The notes: generated by a model not told the origin, from the letters alone. Counted from the first letter of the stretch, positions 1-7,016 are shown. The stretch: 11,045 nucleotides of DNA from Clostridia bacterium (GCA_017556885.1 JAFYLV010000019.1:1-11045); one strand, 5' to 3'. Numbers and translations: made by a program.

Positions 1-568
1 CATCATCGGCAACGAACATATCGATAAGGAAGCGGCACTTCCCCTCCTCCGCAAGAAAATCATTCTGCCATACGCAGAAGATATCCTCCGTTTCCTTGAC
101 GATAGTCCGTCCGTCAAGCCCGCGAAGCTTCTCCGCCGTGTTGATATCAAAAATCAGCAGTGCCCCCGGCTCCATAAAAAGGGAAATACGTGAAAGCGCA
201 GCACAGAGCGTCTCACAGTCCGGAAGATAGTTGATACAGTCCAGGCTGGAGATCACGCCGTCCACGGTGCCGTAGAGATCCAGATTTTCCATGCTCTGGC
301 ACAAAAAGAGCGGACGGACACCCAGCTCCGCCGCTTTTTCATTTGCGATACCCAGCATATCCTCCGACGGATCGCAGCTGATGACCTCCATACCGCGTTC
401 TGCAAGCATAAAGGCCACTGTGCCCGTACCGCAGCCGGCATCCAGAAGGAGCTTCGGACGGCGGTCGTAGCGACGCCAGATATCCTCATACATATCCACC
501 CACGCCGCATAGGGCAAATCGCCCATCAGATCGTCATAGACGTAGGCAAAATCCGCGTATACACTCAT
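1..568 (-). CDS. Class I SAM-dependent methyltransferase, YqeM-like (3' end beyond window)
   Basis: The first 189 residues are present and the reading frame runs off the left edge. Residues 42-49 carry the glycine-rich SAM-binding motif LDAGCGTG. An acidic residue ends strand 2 in the stretch ISCDPSEDML (residues 63-72), and residues 136-141 (ALLIFD) form the expected post-motif-III strand, which together define a Rossmann-fold methyltransferase. The N-terminus (FAYVYDDLMGDLPYAAWV, residues 7-24) closely resembles Bacillus YqeM, a methyltransferase of unknown substrate. The start at 568 shares four bases (ATGA) with the stop of the upstream TrpR-like gene. There is no separate Shine-Dalgarno sequence, so translation is probably coupled. 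The substrate cannot be inferred from the sequence; a small molecule is as likely as RNA or protein. Confidence 0.9.
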   Translation of the reverse strand, partial: MSVYADFAYVYDDLMGDLPYAAWVDMYEDIWRRYDRRPKLLLDAGCGTGTVAFMLAERGMEVISCDPSEDMLGIANEKAAELGVRPLFLCQSMENLDLYGTVDGVISSLDCINYLPDCETLCAALSRISLFMEPGALLIFDINTAEKLRGLDGRTIVKETEDIFCVWQNDFLAEEGKCRFLIDMFVADD

Positions 569-855
569 TTTGTGTCAATGCGGTCCAGCACCGTATTGTA
601 GCCGTCGCTTCCGTACTGCAGACAACGGTTGACGCGGCTGATGGTGGAGGTGCTGGCACCGGTGGTCTCCACGATCTCATGGTAAGGCGCACCAGAACGC
701 AGAAGGGTGGCCACCTGAAGCCGCTGCTTCATGGCAAGCACCTCACTGACGGTGCAGAGATCATCCAGCAGCTGCTCACATTCCTCCCGGGTCTTGAGAG
801 AAAGCAGTGCATCAAACAGGCGATTGAGTTCTTCATCACGGTATTTCAGGTTCAT
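565..855 (-). CDS. TrpR-like DNA-binding protein, YerC/YecD family
   Basis: A 96-aa all-helical protein of the TrpR-related YerC/YecD family, small Firmicutes DNA-binding proteins related to the tryptophan repressor but not shown to bind tryptophan. Residues 1-50 resemble the family N-terminus (LFDALLSLKTREECEQLLDDLCTV region). A helix-turn-helix spans about residues 57-79, with the turn at TTGAS and the recognition helix at TSTISRVNRCL. I chose the ATG at 855 because it is preceded by AAGGAAGGG at a good distance. The in-frame ATG at 885 touches the -10 box of the promoter and would lie upstream of the transcript. The gene is first in a two-gene unit with the methyltransferase. Autoregulation is plausible for this family but is not shown here. 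Confidence 0.93.
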   Translation of the reverse strand: MNLKYRDEELNRLFDALLSLKTREECEQLLDDLCTVSEVLAMKQRLQVATLLRSGAPYHEIVETTGASTSTISRVNRCLQYGSDGYNTVLDRIDTK

Positions 856-885
856 AATAAGCCCTTCCTTCTTTCGCGTAGTCAT

Positions 886-914
886 ATTCTACCACACTAA
901 AGCGTAAAAGTAAA
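886..914 (-). promoter_or_regulatory. Sigma-A promoter for the yerC-like/methyltransferase unit
   Basis: Read on the minus strand: -35 TTTACT (909-914), a 17-bp spacer, and -10 TAGAAT (886-891) preceded by TGG, which makes an extended -10. The predicted transcription start near 879 falls between the two candidate ATGs (885 and 855) and favours the downstream one. Confidence 0.75.
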
Positions 915-984
915 CCCATTTTACGAAAAACAATTCCGCCCGTTTCGGCATAGTATGTGTATGAACGAAAGGAGGCTGTACCCC

Positions 985-1263
985 ATGCCCACGACCGACG
1001 ATATTACCCGCGCTATCTTTTCCTCCCCACAGAGCGGTGCCATTCTGCGGAACATGGAGAACATCATCAATGCCATCAATTCCACCGAAGGCCGCCGTCT
1101 TCTGCGGCATCTCGGCAATTCCGGCAGCGATGCCCTGCGCTGCGCCGCCGCTGCTTCCGCAGATGCCCCCAACGCCGCAAAAACGCTCATCAGCGGCCTT
1201 GTCTCCAATCCGGATGGCTCAGCCCTTATCAGCGAGCTTTTCGCCGTTATCGGGCGAAAATAG
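985..1263 (+). CDS. Small alanine-rich helical protein, unknown function (first of a three-gene cluster)
   Basis: A 92-aa soluble protein without a signal peptide or membrane segment. It is rich in Ala, Ser and Leu and looks all-helical: an amphipathic stretch at residues 17-45, an Ala-rich helix at 48-62, and a C-terminal helix ending VIGRK. The start at 985 is set by AGGAGG at 970-975, nine bases upstream; in-frame upstream codons have no comparable site. It lies 20 bases ahead of the next small gene, so the three plus-strand genes probably form one transcript. I recognise no named family. The style recalls unannotated small proteins of Oscillospiraceae, but that is from memory and not verified. 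Confidence 0.8.
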   Translation: MPTTDDITRAIFSSPQSGAILRNMENIINAINSTEGRRLLRHLGNSGSDALRCAAAASADAPNAAKTLISGLVSNPDGSALISELFAVIGRK

Positions 1264-1283
1264 CAAATACGGAGGTAATGCCA

Positions 1284-1601
1284 ATGGACGGCGATCTGTC
1301 CGATATTCTCCGCCTGGTAGGCGGCCTGGCCGGTGCGGGCGGTACTCCCTCTCCCCCGCAGGATCCACCGGCATCTGCCCCCGATTTTTTCAGCGAGGGA
1401 CGAATATTGAAAGTTCTGCAGGCGGCATTTACCTCCTTCAGCGCAGGAAGCAAAAACGACGAACGGGCTCGGCTGCTGCTGGCGCTTCGCCCCTTCCTTT
1501 CTCCGGGACGGGCGCAGAAGGTGGATGCTGCCATTACCGCCATGCGCGTTGCTGATGTTGCAAGGATCGCCATATACGGAGAGGAGGTTGACCGTGGCTG
1601 A
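1284..1601 (+). CDS. Small two-part protein, unknown function (second of the cluster)
   Basis: A 105-aa protein with a short N-terminal helix (about residues 4-17), a flexible Gly/Pro/Ser/Ala linker (18-35), and a helical C-terminal half with a run of basic and hydrophobic residues (LLLALRPFLSPGRAQKVDAA, about residues 64-83). The C-terminal pattern ALRPFLSPGRAQKVDAAI looks like a conserved core. The start at 1284 is preferred over the in-frame ATG at 1278 because GGAGG (1271-1275) lies eight bases before 1284 but only two before 1278. The stop overlaps the start of the third gene by eight bases, a sign of co-translation. No signal peptide, no membrane segment and no recognised family; function unknown. 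Confidence 0.85.
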   Translation: MDGDLSDILRLVGGLAGAGGTPSPPQDPPASAPDFFSEGRILKVLQAAFTSFSAGSKNDERARLLLALRPFLSPGRAQKVDAAITAMRVADVARIAIYGEEVDRG

Positions 1602-1854
1602 ACCGGACCTTTCCTTTCTCGCCCTGCCGGCCTTTGAAGAAGGCGAAAAAGAGGACGCGAAGCCTCCGCTTCACGTCCTCTCCGGTGTGATGGATTCAAT
1701 TTTAAAGGCCCTGCCACGGGGCGGCGGTATTGATGACCTGCTGCTCATGGCTCTGCTCGTCATTCTCTTCAACAACGAGCGGGAGGACCGTTTCGGGCTT
1801 ATCGTAGCCGTTGGATATCTGCTGCTGTTCGGTCACGACGGATCGACGGCGTAA
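1594..1854 (+). CDS. Small membrane protein, unknown function (third of the cluster)
   Basis: An 86-aa protein with a charged N-terminal half (acidic EEGEKED near residues 15-21) and two short hydrophobic segments, about residues 47-60 (IDDLLLMALLVILF) and 67-79. They are separated by a charged loop (NNEREDR), giving a membrane hairpin. The start is the GTG at 1594, six bases after GGAGG (1583-1587); no ATG fits. It overlaps the preceding gene by eight bases. Its last 22 bases overlap the tail of the convergent GT-C-like gene, and codons near 1651-1680 also form a hairpin that looks like a terminator for the opposite strand. No named family recognised. Confidence 0.82.
   Translation: MAEPDLSFLALPAFEEGEKEDAKPPLHVLSGVMDSILKALPRGGGIDDLLLMALLVILFNNEREDRFGLIVAVGYLLLFGHDGSTA
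1646..1680 (-). terminator. Rho-independent terminator of the minus-strand glycosylation operon, inside an opposing CDS
   Basis: On the minus strand an outer stem of 7 bp (GAGGACG/CGTCCTC), a single mismatch, and an inner stem of 5 bp (GAAGC/GCTTC) enclose a 4-base loop, followed at once by TTTTT. It lies about 150 bases past the stop codon of the GT-C-like gene at 1833 and wholly within the plus-strand 86-aa gene. The orientation of the T-run shows it serves the minus strand. Confidence 0.75.
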
Positions 1855-3884
1855 ACAAGGGTCTTCCCCGCTGCATCCGCGTAGACCTTGCGGAGGGTTT
1901 CGTCGATGAGACCCTCATTGAGGATATAATCCTCGCTTGTGCGGTTCGTATCGTCCACGAAAACGTAGTCGATGTTCTCCTCCCGCAACAGACGCAGCAA
2001 TGTCTCTGCATCTTGTGCGCCGTAAATCTCCGCCGTTTTCTGGGTGCGTCCGTAGGTGTCATAGCCTGCGGACCAGGCAAAATAGGACCAGCCGCAGTAA
2101 AGCATCCGTCCGGCCATCAGGATATCACCGAGGGCATAGGTTGTATCCGTCAAAAATACGGCCCCGGCCCCGGTGTTTTCCTCGATAAAGGTTTTCAAAG
2201 GGGCATCCTCATCCAGTCGGACGGCGTTTCGATCCAGACTCCACTGTGTGATGAGATCCGCAAATCCGGTCAAGGTCATCAGAATCACAAGCACGACCGC
2301 AGTTGTTCGCAAAAGGGTCGTTTTTTTGCGCAGCAACTGCGCCAGCGCTCCGGCGGCAACGATATCCAGCAGGGCGCATCCAAACATGATGTACTTATGA
2401 TTGACGGTGATATCCGGCGTCAGCTGCAGCATCTCCGCCACAAGGACAGGCGCCGCAAAGCACAGCGTCAGCCAGCGGAGCCCCTTCGGCATCAGAGGAA
2501 TAAAGATAACGATCACAAAGGGCAGAACACCGAGCAGTTCCACAAGATAAGTAACGATATCTGCAAATGCCGCGCTTTCCGCGAGGAAGCCGAAGGTCAG
2601 CTTTGGCGATACCGCCGCGCTGCCGTGCGGAATAAAGAAGCGGGATTCCAGAAGCACCAACACTACGGCGATAACCGCTGTGATCAAATACGACAGGCGT
2701 TCGCGGGAAAGCATCGCCATAAAGAAGAGCACCGCAAGAACAGAAATCAGCACAGCACCGTTAAAGAAGCCGAGCATACCGAGAAGCAGTCCAATCGTCA
2801 CGGGGAATACGACATTTTCCGGAAGCCATGCCTCGCGAGAACGCGCGAAGGCCTGCAGCCAACCGCCGGAGGTCTTCTTTCGTGCCCGCACTTCCTGCAG
2901 GTCATCCACCATGCGGACAAGCAGAGGATAAAAGCAAAGGATGGCAAAGAATGCCACCGCAAATCCCAGTGGCAGATGGCGCTGGTTCAAATAGACCTTC
3001 TGCGTCCACAGTCCCCAGCTTTCGCTCTGGGTATTGCCGATATGTTCCGAGGATGTGAAGAGCGCCGCAAGGGCTGCACCAAATCCATCTTCCGCGCCGA
3101 GAAAATAGGTGAACACGGCAAAGGAAGAGCGGAAGGTGAAGAATAGCGCCGTAAGATGCGCCGCCGCACGGCTTCCCGTCACCTGCAGGGTCAGGGCGCG
3201 CAGAAGCTGCATCATTGCAAGAATGGAGCACAACGACATAAGATTAAAGGCGATATCTATGCGAACTCCAAGGTACTCCAGCATTCCCACGGCAAACTGG
3301 AACATAAAGTGGTAACGGATCGTTCCGTCCGCAAAATGGGGATACTGCGCCGGAATATTTGCGCCCTCCGAAAAGGAACGGATCACACCAAGATGGGGGC
3401 AGAAATCGGAGTAAACCGAGAAGCCGACGTTCAAATTTCCATCCGCATAGTAAAACGAGCGGATGATGAGCACCGCCCAGAAGATCGCAACGATCAGCAG
3501 AAAAAGAAGTTCTGCCCGATTCTCGAAAACCAGCGTTTTAAAGCCTTTACGCCACAGATCCCGTACCATTGTACAAATTCGCGTTCTGCAAAAACAGACC
3601 GCGAGCGCAACAAAGCCAAGACAGACCACCGCCGAGCAAACCGCCCCCCAAAGCATGGGGCGGCCGGATCCGGAAAATGCATAAGCTCCGAGATAGGCCG
3701 ACCATGCGGCGATCATCGTTCCGAAGAGAAAGCTTGCCGGAATCCATACTGACCAGGCCTTCGGCATATGTTTTCCCGCAAATAGCGGACGGGCTGCGAA
3801 CACATGACCGAAAGAGGGCGCAACCAGAAGCGAAACTGCGCTTCCGCAGGCAAGAGTCAAAAGAAAGTATAGCAATCCGATCAT
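1833..3884 (-). CDS. Large polytopic membrane protein, GT-C-like glycosyltransferase (YfhO/GtrC-type role suggested)
   Basis: A 683-aa integral membrane protein with roughly 12 or more hydrophobic segments and a soluble C-terminal domain of about 120 residues. After the fourth or fifth helix comes a conserved-looking outer loop with Asp160 and His164 (YSDFCPHLG), then IRSFSEG and YPHFADGTIRYHF. This is the style of acidic-residue loop found in GT-C glycosyltransferases that use lipid-linked sugars. The C-terminal part (VFLTDTTY..., GRMLYCGWSYFAW, then NIDYVFVDD) is typical of large bacterial GT-C-like proteins. The start at 3884 shares ATGA with the GtrB stop and follows GGGAG; the in-frame ATG at 3911 is less likely. 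Position after gtrA and gtrB suggests it transfers the flipped sugar to an envelope acceptor, as YfhO or GtrC do. That role is inference; specific family membership needs a profile search. Confidence 0.8.
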   Translation of the reverse strand: MIGLLYFLLTLACGSAVSLLVAPSFGHVFAARPLFAGKHMPKAWSVWIPASFLFGTMIAAWSAYLGAYAFSGSGRPMLWGAVCSAVVCLGFVALAVCFCRTRICTMVRDLWRKGFKTLVFENRAELLFLLIVAIFWAVLIIRSFYYADGNLNVGFSVYSDFCPHLGVIRSFSEGANIPAQYPHFADGTIRYHFMFQFAVGMLEYLGVRIDIAFNLMSLCSILAMMQLLRALTLQVTGSRAAAHLTALFFTFRSSFAVFTYFLGAEDGFGAALAALFTSSEHIGNTQSESWGLWTQKVYLNQRHLPLGFAVAFFAILCFYPLLVRMVDDLQEVRARKKTSGGWLQAFARSREAWLPENVVFPVTIGLLLGMLGFFNGAVLISVLAVLFFMAMLSRERLSYLITAVIAVVLVLLESRFFIPHGSAAVSPKLTFGFLAESAAFADIVTYLVELLGVLPFVIVIFIPLMPKGLRWLTLCFAAPVLVAEMLQLTPDITVNHKYIMFGCALLDIVAAGALAQLLRKKTTLLRTTAVVLVILMTLTGFADLITQWSLDRNAVRLDEDAPLKTFIEENTGAGAVFLTDTTYALGDILMAGRMLYCGWSYFAWSAGYDTYGRTQKTAEIYGAQDAETLLRLLREENIDYVFVDDTNRTSEDYILNEGLIDETLRKVYADAAGKTLVYAVDPS

Positions 3885-4822
3885 TTTTCGATCTCCCGCC
3901 GGGCAGAGCATTTCTCCTCTGCAATAATATAGCGGGGTCTCGCCTTGACTTCATCGTAGATCTTCGCAATGTATGTACCGATCACACCAAGGCTGAGCAT
4001 CAAAAGGCTTCCGATGATGAGCAGAAGCAGAATGACCGTTGTAAAGCCGCTGGCCGCTTGTCCGAGGATCCACATCACCAGCGCTTCGATCCCGATACCG
4101 ATCGCGCCGATCAAGAAGAGCAGGCCGGTTACCGTTACCAGCTGCAGCGGCAGCGCGGAAAAGGACGTGATCGCACCGACGGCGAGGCCTGCAAGCTTGC
4201 GGAAAGACCACTTGGTCTTCCCTCCTGCGCGCGCCGCCACCTCAAAAGGAATGGCAATGTGCCGGAAACCGACCCAGGTGGACATCCCCCTGAAGAAGGT
4301 GGCATGCTCGGGCATAGCTTTCCACGCATCCACCGCCTTGCGGTCCATCAGTTTGAAATCCGATGCGCCCTCAAGCTCCAATCCCGACAGTTTATTGAAA
4401 CTACCGTAGAAAAGGCGCGCAAAAAGCTTGTAAAGAACACTTTCCTTGCCGCGGTCGGCCTTGACGGCATCGACCACCTCATAGCCTTCCTGCGCCCAAA
4501 GGCGGATCATCTCCGGGATAACCTCCGGAGGATGCTGGAGATCACTGTCCATGACGATACAAGCCTCTCCAACCGCCTGTGAAAGTCCCGCAGAAACGGC
4601 TGCCTCTTTCCCGAAATTGCGGGAAAGGCGAATGAGCCTGCAGGCATGCAGCCGCTCGGATACCCGCTGCATCGCCTGCCAGGAATCGTCGGCAGAGCCG
4701 TCATCCACCAAAACAAATTCGTAAATGACGTTCTCAGCCTTTGCACGGTCACGGATGGCGAGAATATTTTCCTCAATGTGGGACCCTTCGTTATATACAG
4801 GGATTATGATAGAAACAAGCAC
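3881..4822 (-). CDS. GtrB/CsbB-like polyprenyl-phosphate glycosyltransferase (GT2)
   Basis: A 313-aa family-2 glycosyltransferase of the dolichyl-phosphate-mannose synthase/GtrB type, which moves a sugar from a nucleotide donor to a polyprenyl phosphate on the inner face of the membrane. Visible landmarks are the N-terminal strand SIIIPVYNE (residues 4-12), the DDGS donor motif (40-43), RNFGKEAA (68-75), the metal-binding DSD (92-94) followed by LQHPPE, and the basic RAGGKTKWSFRKL stretch (198-210). Two C-terminal membrane helices lie at about 212-250 and 260-287. The start is GTG at 4822, eight bases after AGGCGG (4831-4836); the in-frame GTG at 4829-4831 overlaps that site. It lies 14 bases after the gtrA-like gene and overlaps the next gene by four. 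The sugar cannot be told from sequence. Confidence 0.93.
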   Translation of the reverse strand: MLVSIIIPVYNEGSHIEENILAIRDRAKAENVIYEFVLVDDGSADDSWQAMQRVSERLHACRLIRLSRNFGKEAAVSAGLSQAVGEACIVMDSDLQHPPEVIPEMIRLWAQEGYEVVDAVKADRGKESVLYKLFARLFYGSFNKLSGLELEGASDFKLMDRKAVDAWKAMPEHATFFRGMSTWVGFRHIAIPFEVAARAGGKTKWSFRKLAGLAVGAITSFSALPLQLVTVTGLLFLIGAIGIGIEALVMWILGQAASGFTTVILLLLIIGSLLMLSLGVIGTYIAKIYDEVKARPRYIIAEEKCSARREIEK

Positions 4823-4836
4823 AGACGGCACCGCCT

Positions 4837-5229
4837 TTACTTATAGATTACATACCGATATGCAAGGAAATTCCAGCAAACCACCGTTGCCATAACGATG
4901 AGCTTTGCAAGCATAGCATGCAAACCCGCCGCAACAAGACCGGACAGCAACAGCGATGTCACCGTCAGATTGATGACGAAGAGAATTCCGTACTTTACAA
5001 GCTGGGGCAGAAAATTCTCCCGGCTTTTAAAGGTCCAGAACTTATTTAGAAGAAAGCTCATCCAAAAAGTGACGGTATATACCGCCACGTGCGCATACGT
5101 CGGCAAAATACCAACCGGCACGGTGAGGAGCCAATAAAGAACAATCTCTACACAAGCCGCGGAGCCGCCGCTGATAAAATAGCGCAGCAGGCGGCCGAGA
5201 CTTTCGCGGTTCAAAAATTTCTTCAGCAT
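4837..5229 (-). CDS. GtrA-family membrane protein (putative polyprenyl-phosphate-sugar flippase)
   Basis: A 130-aa protein with four hydrophobic helices (about residues 16-38, 42-62, 78-100 and 103-124). The family's aromatic/basic motifs are visible: SFLLNKFWTF (58-67) after helix 2 and WNFLAYRYVIYK (119-130) at the C-terminus. GtrA proteins act with GtrB in O-antigen glucosylation and GtcA with teichoic-acid glycosylation; they are proposed to flip the lipid-linked sugar. The immediate downstream GtrB-like gene supports the assignment. The ATG at 5229 shares one base with the stop of the upstream hydrolase gene (TGATG). A GTG at 5232 would give a four-base overlap and cannot be excluded. 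Confidence 0.92.
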   Translation of the reverse strand: MLKKFLNRESLGRLLRYFISGGSAACVEIVLYWLLTVPVGILPTYAHVAVYTVTFWMSFLLNKFWTFKSRENFLPQLVKYGILFVINLTVTSLLLSGLVAAGLHAMLAKLIVMATVVCWNFLAYRYVIYK

Positions 5230-6020
5230 CACAGTGAAAACTTCATACCGTCGCGGGAGATGATCACCCGATCGCCGACAAGCGATTTCGCCGTTTCAAG
5301 GCTTTCTTCGTAGTGATCCAGCACGCGCCGTCCGTTATGGACAAAAACGAGTTTTCCGAAGTTATAGCCCTTTTCCAGGAAGAAATTGCATACCTTATCC
5401 ACCTTGTGGTGTCCCGTTTCTACGAAGATCATATCTGCACCCTCGTAGACATCGCCGATCTCCGCATAATCCCGGATATCGCCGCAGCAGACGATTTTCT
5501 TGCCATCGGCGTGGATGACAAAGGAATAGGACTTCCAGTCACCCTCCGTTTTGGGAATCAGATGGCTGTTATGATGGGCGGTCACGACCATATTCTCATC
5601 GCGATAGATCTCACCGTCGACCACCGGAGCTGCATCAATGTTGAAATTGATTTTAAAGTCGCCTTCGGTGCAGCAAAGGGTCTCATAAATGCCGTGCCAG
5701 GAGCGCAGCTCGGAGACGCGCAGGGATACCGTCTTTCCTTCCATCCGTGCCATTCCCTCGTCCTTATAGACATAGGTTAGCTTGCGGATATTCCAAAAGA
5801 GATTCCCGAGGCCGCCGATATGGTCCATATGGGGATGGGTGATAAAGATCGCACGGGTAGCCAGCAGATCGACACCGTTTAAATGGGCAGAATAGGAGCA
5901 GTTCTCGCCGGCATCGATCCAGTAGACCGAGCCGTTGATCTCCATGCAGTAAGAGGTATGGCGTGCACCGGGCAGGGGCTCCGTGCCTGCACAGCAGCCA
6001 TGAACGGTAAAGTTGATCAT
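5229..6020 (-). CDS. Metallo-beta-lactamase-fold hydrolase
   Basis: A 263-aa cytoplasmic protein with the complete metal site of the MBL superfamily: HPHMDH at residues 62-67 (the HxHxDH motif), histidines around 149-153 (AHHNSH), Asp181 in CCGDIRDY, and His228 in VFVHNGRR. The opening strand (GCCAGTEPLPGARHTSY, residues 8-24) resembles the RNase Z/PhnP-like branch, where a substrate phosphodiester is typical, but the sequence does not decide the substrate. The ATG at 6020 shares ATGA with the stop of the aldolase-like gene upstream; the longer start (GTG at 6035) is unlikely. Tight coupling to the aldolase gene on one side and gtrA on the other puts it in the glycosylation operon. Confidence 0.9.
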   Translation of the reverse strand: MINFTVHGCCAGTEPLPGARHTSYCMEINGSVYWIDAGENCSYSAHLNGVDLLATRAIFITHPHMDHIGGLGNLFWNIRKLTYVYKDEGMARMEGKTVSLRVSELRSWHGIYETLCCTEGDFKINFNIDAAPVVDGEIYRDENMVVTAHHNSHLIPKTEGDWKSYSFVIHADGKKIVCCGDIRDYAEIGDVYEGADMIFVETGHHKVDKVCNFFLEKGYNFGKLVFVHNGRRVLDHYEESLETAKSLVGDRVIISRDGMKFSL

Positions 6021-6940
6021 TTGTGTCTTGCACACTTAATCTTGTTGTTGTGGGTGCGTTCAAGAATCCAATCCAGTTCCTTATAGAGCCAGGGATCCGC
6101 AGGACCGTAATCCATAGGTGCGAGAGCCGCATCATTGGTCACAATTCCGCGCTTCTTGAGCATGTATTTGAGGAAAGCGCGATTATTCATGGTATACATC
6201 TCAAGATAGGGCCAAACCAGGGTGAAATAGAGGTCCACAGCGAGATCCTCATCGCCGGAGAGCCATGCATTGACCACCTCAGAGTGGAACTCGCAGGCCT
6301 CCGTACCGGTCATGAAGGCCTTGACGCCGAGACGGAGCATCTGGACCATATGCATGCCTGCGGCACCGCCGATAATGGGCACCTTACCCTCGGAGATCTC
6401 GGTGAGGGTGTGCATCTTCTCAAGCCAGTTGCTGCCGCCCTCCGCCTTGACGTAGCCGACGTTCTCGATCTCATTGAAAAGGCGAAGCATGAATTCCGGG
6501 GTATAGCATCCGGCAGATCCGCCGGTATCCTGCACGATGACAGGGATCTTGACTGCCTCACAGGTCTTCTTATAGTAATCAAAAAGCATGGGCTGGTCGC
6601 AATGGCCGTAGGTGGGAGAGCAGATCATAAGCATGTCCGCACCGTTGGCCTCGGCGATTTTTGCATTGCGAATGGTGTCCTTCAGGTTTGCGGCAGCGCA
6701 GCCAAAAAAGGTAGGCACGCGGCCAGCCACGCGATCAACAACCGTACGGATGATAAGCTCGCGATCCTCAAAAGGAACCTTGCCGTGCTCGGAAGCACCG
6801 GCGAGATGTCCGATGGCAACTGCACCGCAACCCATCAGATAATCCACAACACGGTTGGTGCTTTCGATGTCAATATTGCAGTTTTCGTCGATGGTCGTCG
6901 GCATGATGGGCATCATACCGCGGAATTCACGAAATTCCAT
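6017..6940 (-). CDS. DapA/NanA-superfamily aldolase-like protein (class I, Schiff-base lysine)
   Basis: A 307-aa TIM-barrel protein of the dihydrodipicolinate synthase/N-acetylneuraminate lyase superfamily. The Schiff-base lysine is Lys165 in GYVKAEGG; the loop GASEHGK (48-54) stands in the place of the usual GxxGE substrate loop; SPTYGH (108-113) keeps the tyrosine equivalent to E. coli DapA Tyr107. The position of the catalytic Tyr133 of DapA (YNVP) appears to be Gln137 in VIVQDTGG, so it is unlikely to be the true lysine-pathway DapA. AGGAG eight bases upstream supports the start at 6940. It is first in the five-gene run leading to the GtrA/GtrB/GT-C-like trio. No clear promoter is visible between it and the preceding hairpin at 6994-7016. 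The substrate is unknown; a 2-oxo acid is expected for the family. Confidence 0.88.
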   Translation of the reverse strand: MEFREFRGMMPIMPTTIDENCNIDIESTNRVVDYLMGCGAVAIGHLAGASEHGKVPFEDRELIIRTVVDRVAGRVPTFFGCAAANLKDTIRNAKIAEANGADMLMICSPTYGHCDQPMLFDYYKKTCEAVKIPVIVQDTGGSAGCYTPEFMLRLFNEIENVGYVKAEGGSNWLEKMHTLTEISEGKVPIIGGAAGMHMVQMLRLGVKAFMTGTEACEFHSEVVNAWLSGDEDLAVDLYFTLVWPYLEMYTMNNRAFLKYMLKKRGIVTNDAALAPMDYGPADPWLYKELDWILERTHNNKIKCARHK

Positions 6941-6993
6941 AATTTTTTCTCCTGATTAACTCTTGGTGAAATATATCCATTACACAATCATAA

Positions 6994-7016
6994 CGGCCTG
7001 CCCGGCGGGCAGGCCG
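6994..7016 (-). terminator. Strong GC hairpin after the NlpC/P60 gene (possible weak or leaky terminator)
   Basis: A perfect 10-bp inverted repeat (CGGCCTGCCC/GGGCAGGCCG) with a 3-base loop lies just downstream of the NlpC/P60 stop. On the minus strand it is followed by TTATGATTGTG, so the T-run is poor. It may be a weak terminator, an mRNA-end stabiliser or a processing site before the aldolase-like gene. Confidence 0.45.

Noticed and set aside
2013..3146. 377-codon open frame on the plus strand inside the GT-C-like gene
   Set aside because: The product is rich in Arg, Gln, His and Lys with no fold or motif, whereas the opposite strand gives a coherent polytopic membrane protein.
3569..4582. 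337-codon open frame on the plus strand across the GT-C-like/GtrB junction
   Set aside because: It is opposite clear GT2 motifs, spans two real genes and has a highly charged, low-order composition.
6023..6955. 310-codon open frame on the plus strand, opposite the aldolase-like gene
   Set aside because: It mirrors a well-supported gene with catalytic motifs, has no Shine-Dalgarno sequence and no recognisable motif; codon bias of GC-rich third positions readily yields such shadows.
6986..6993. TATGAT as a -10 box for the aldolase-like gene
   Set aside because: The -35 position would fall inside the GC hairpin at 6994-7016 with no match to TTGACA.
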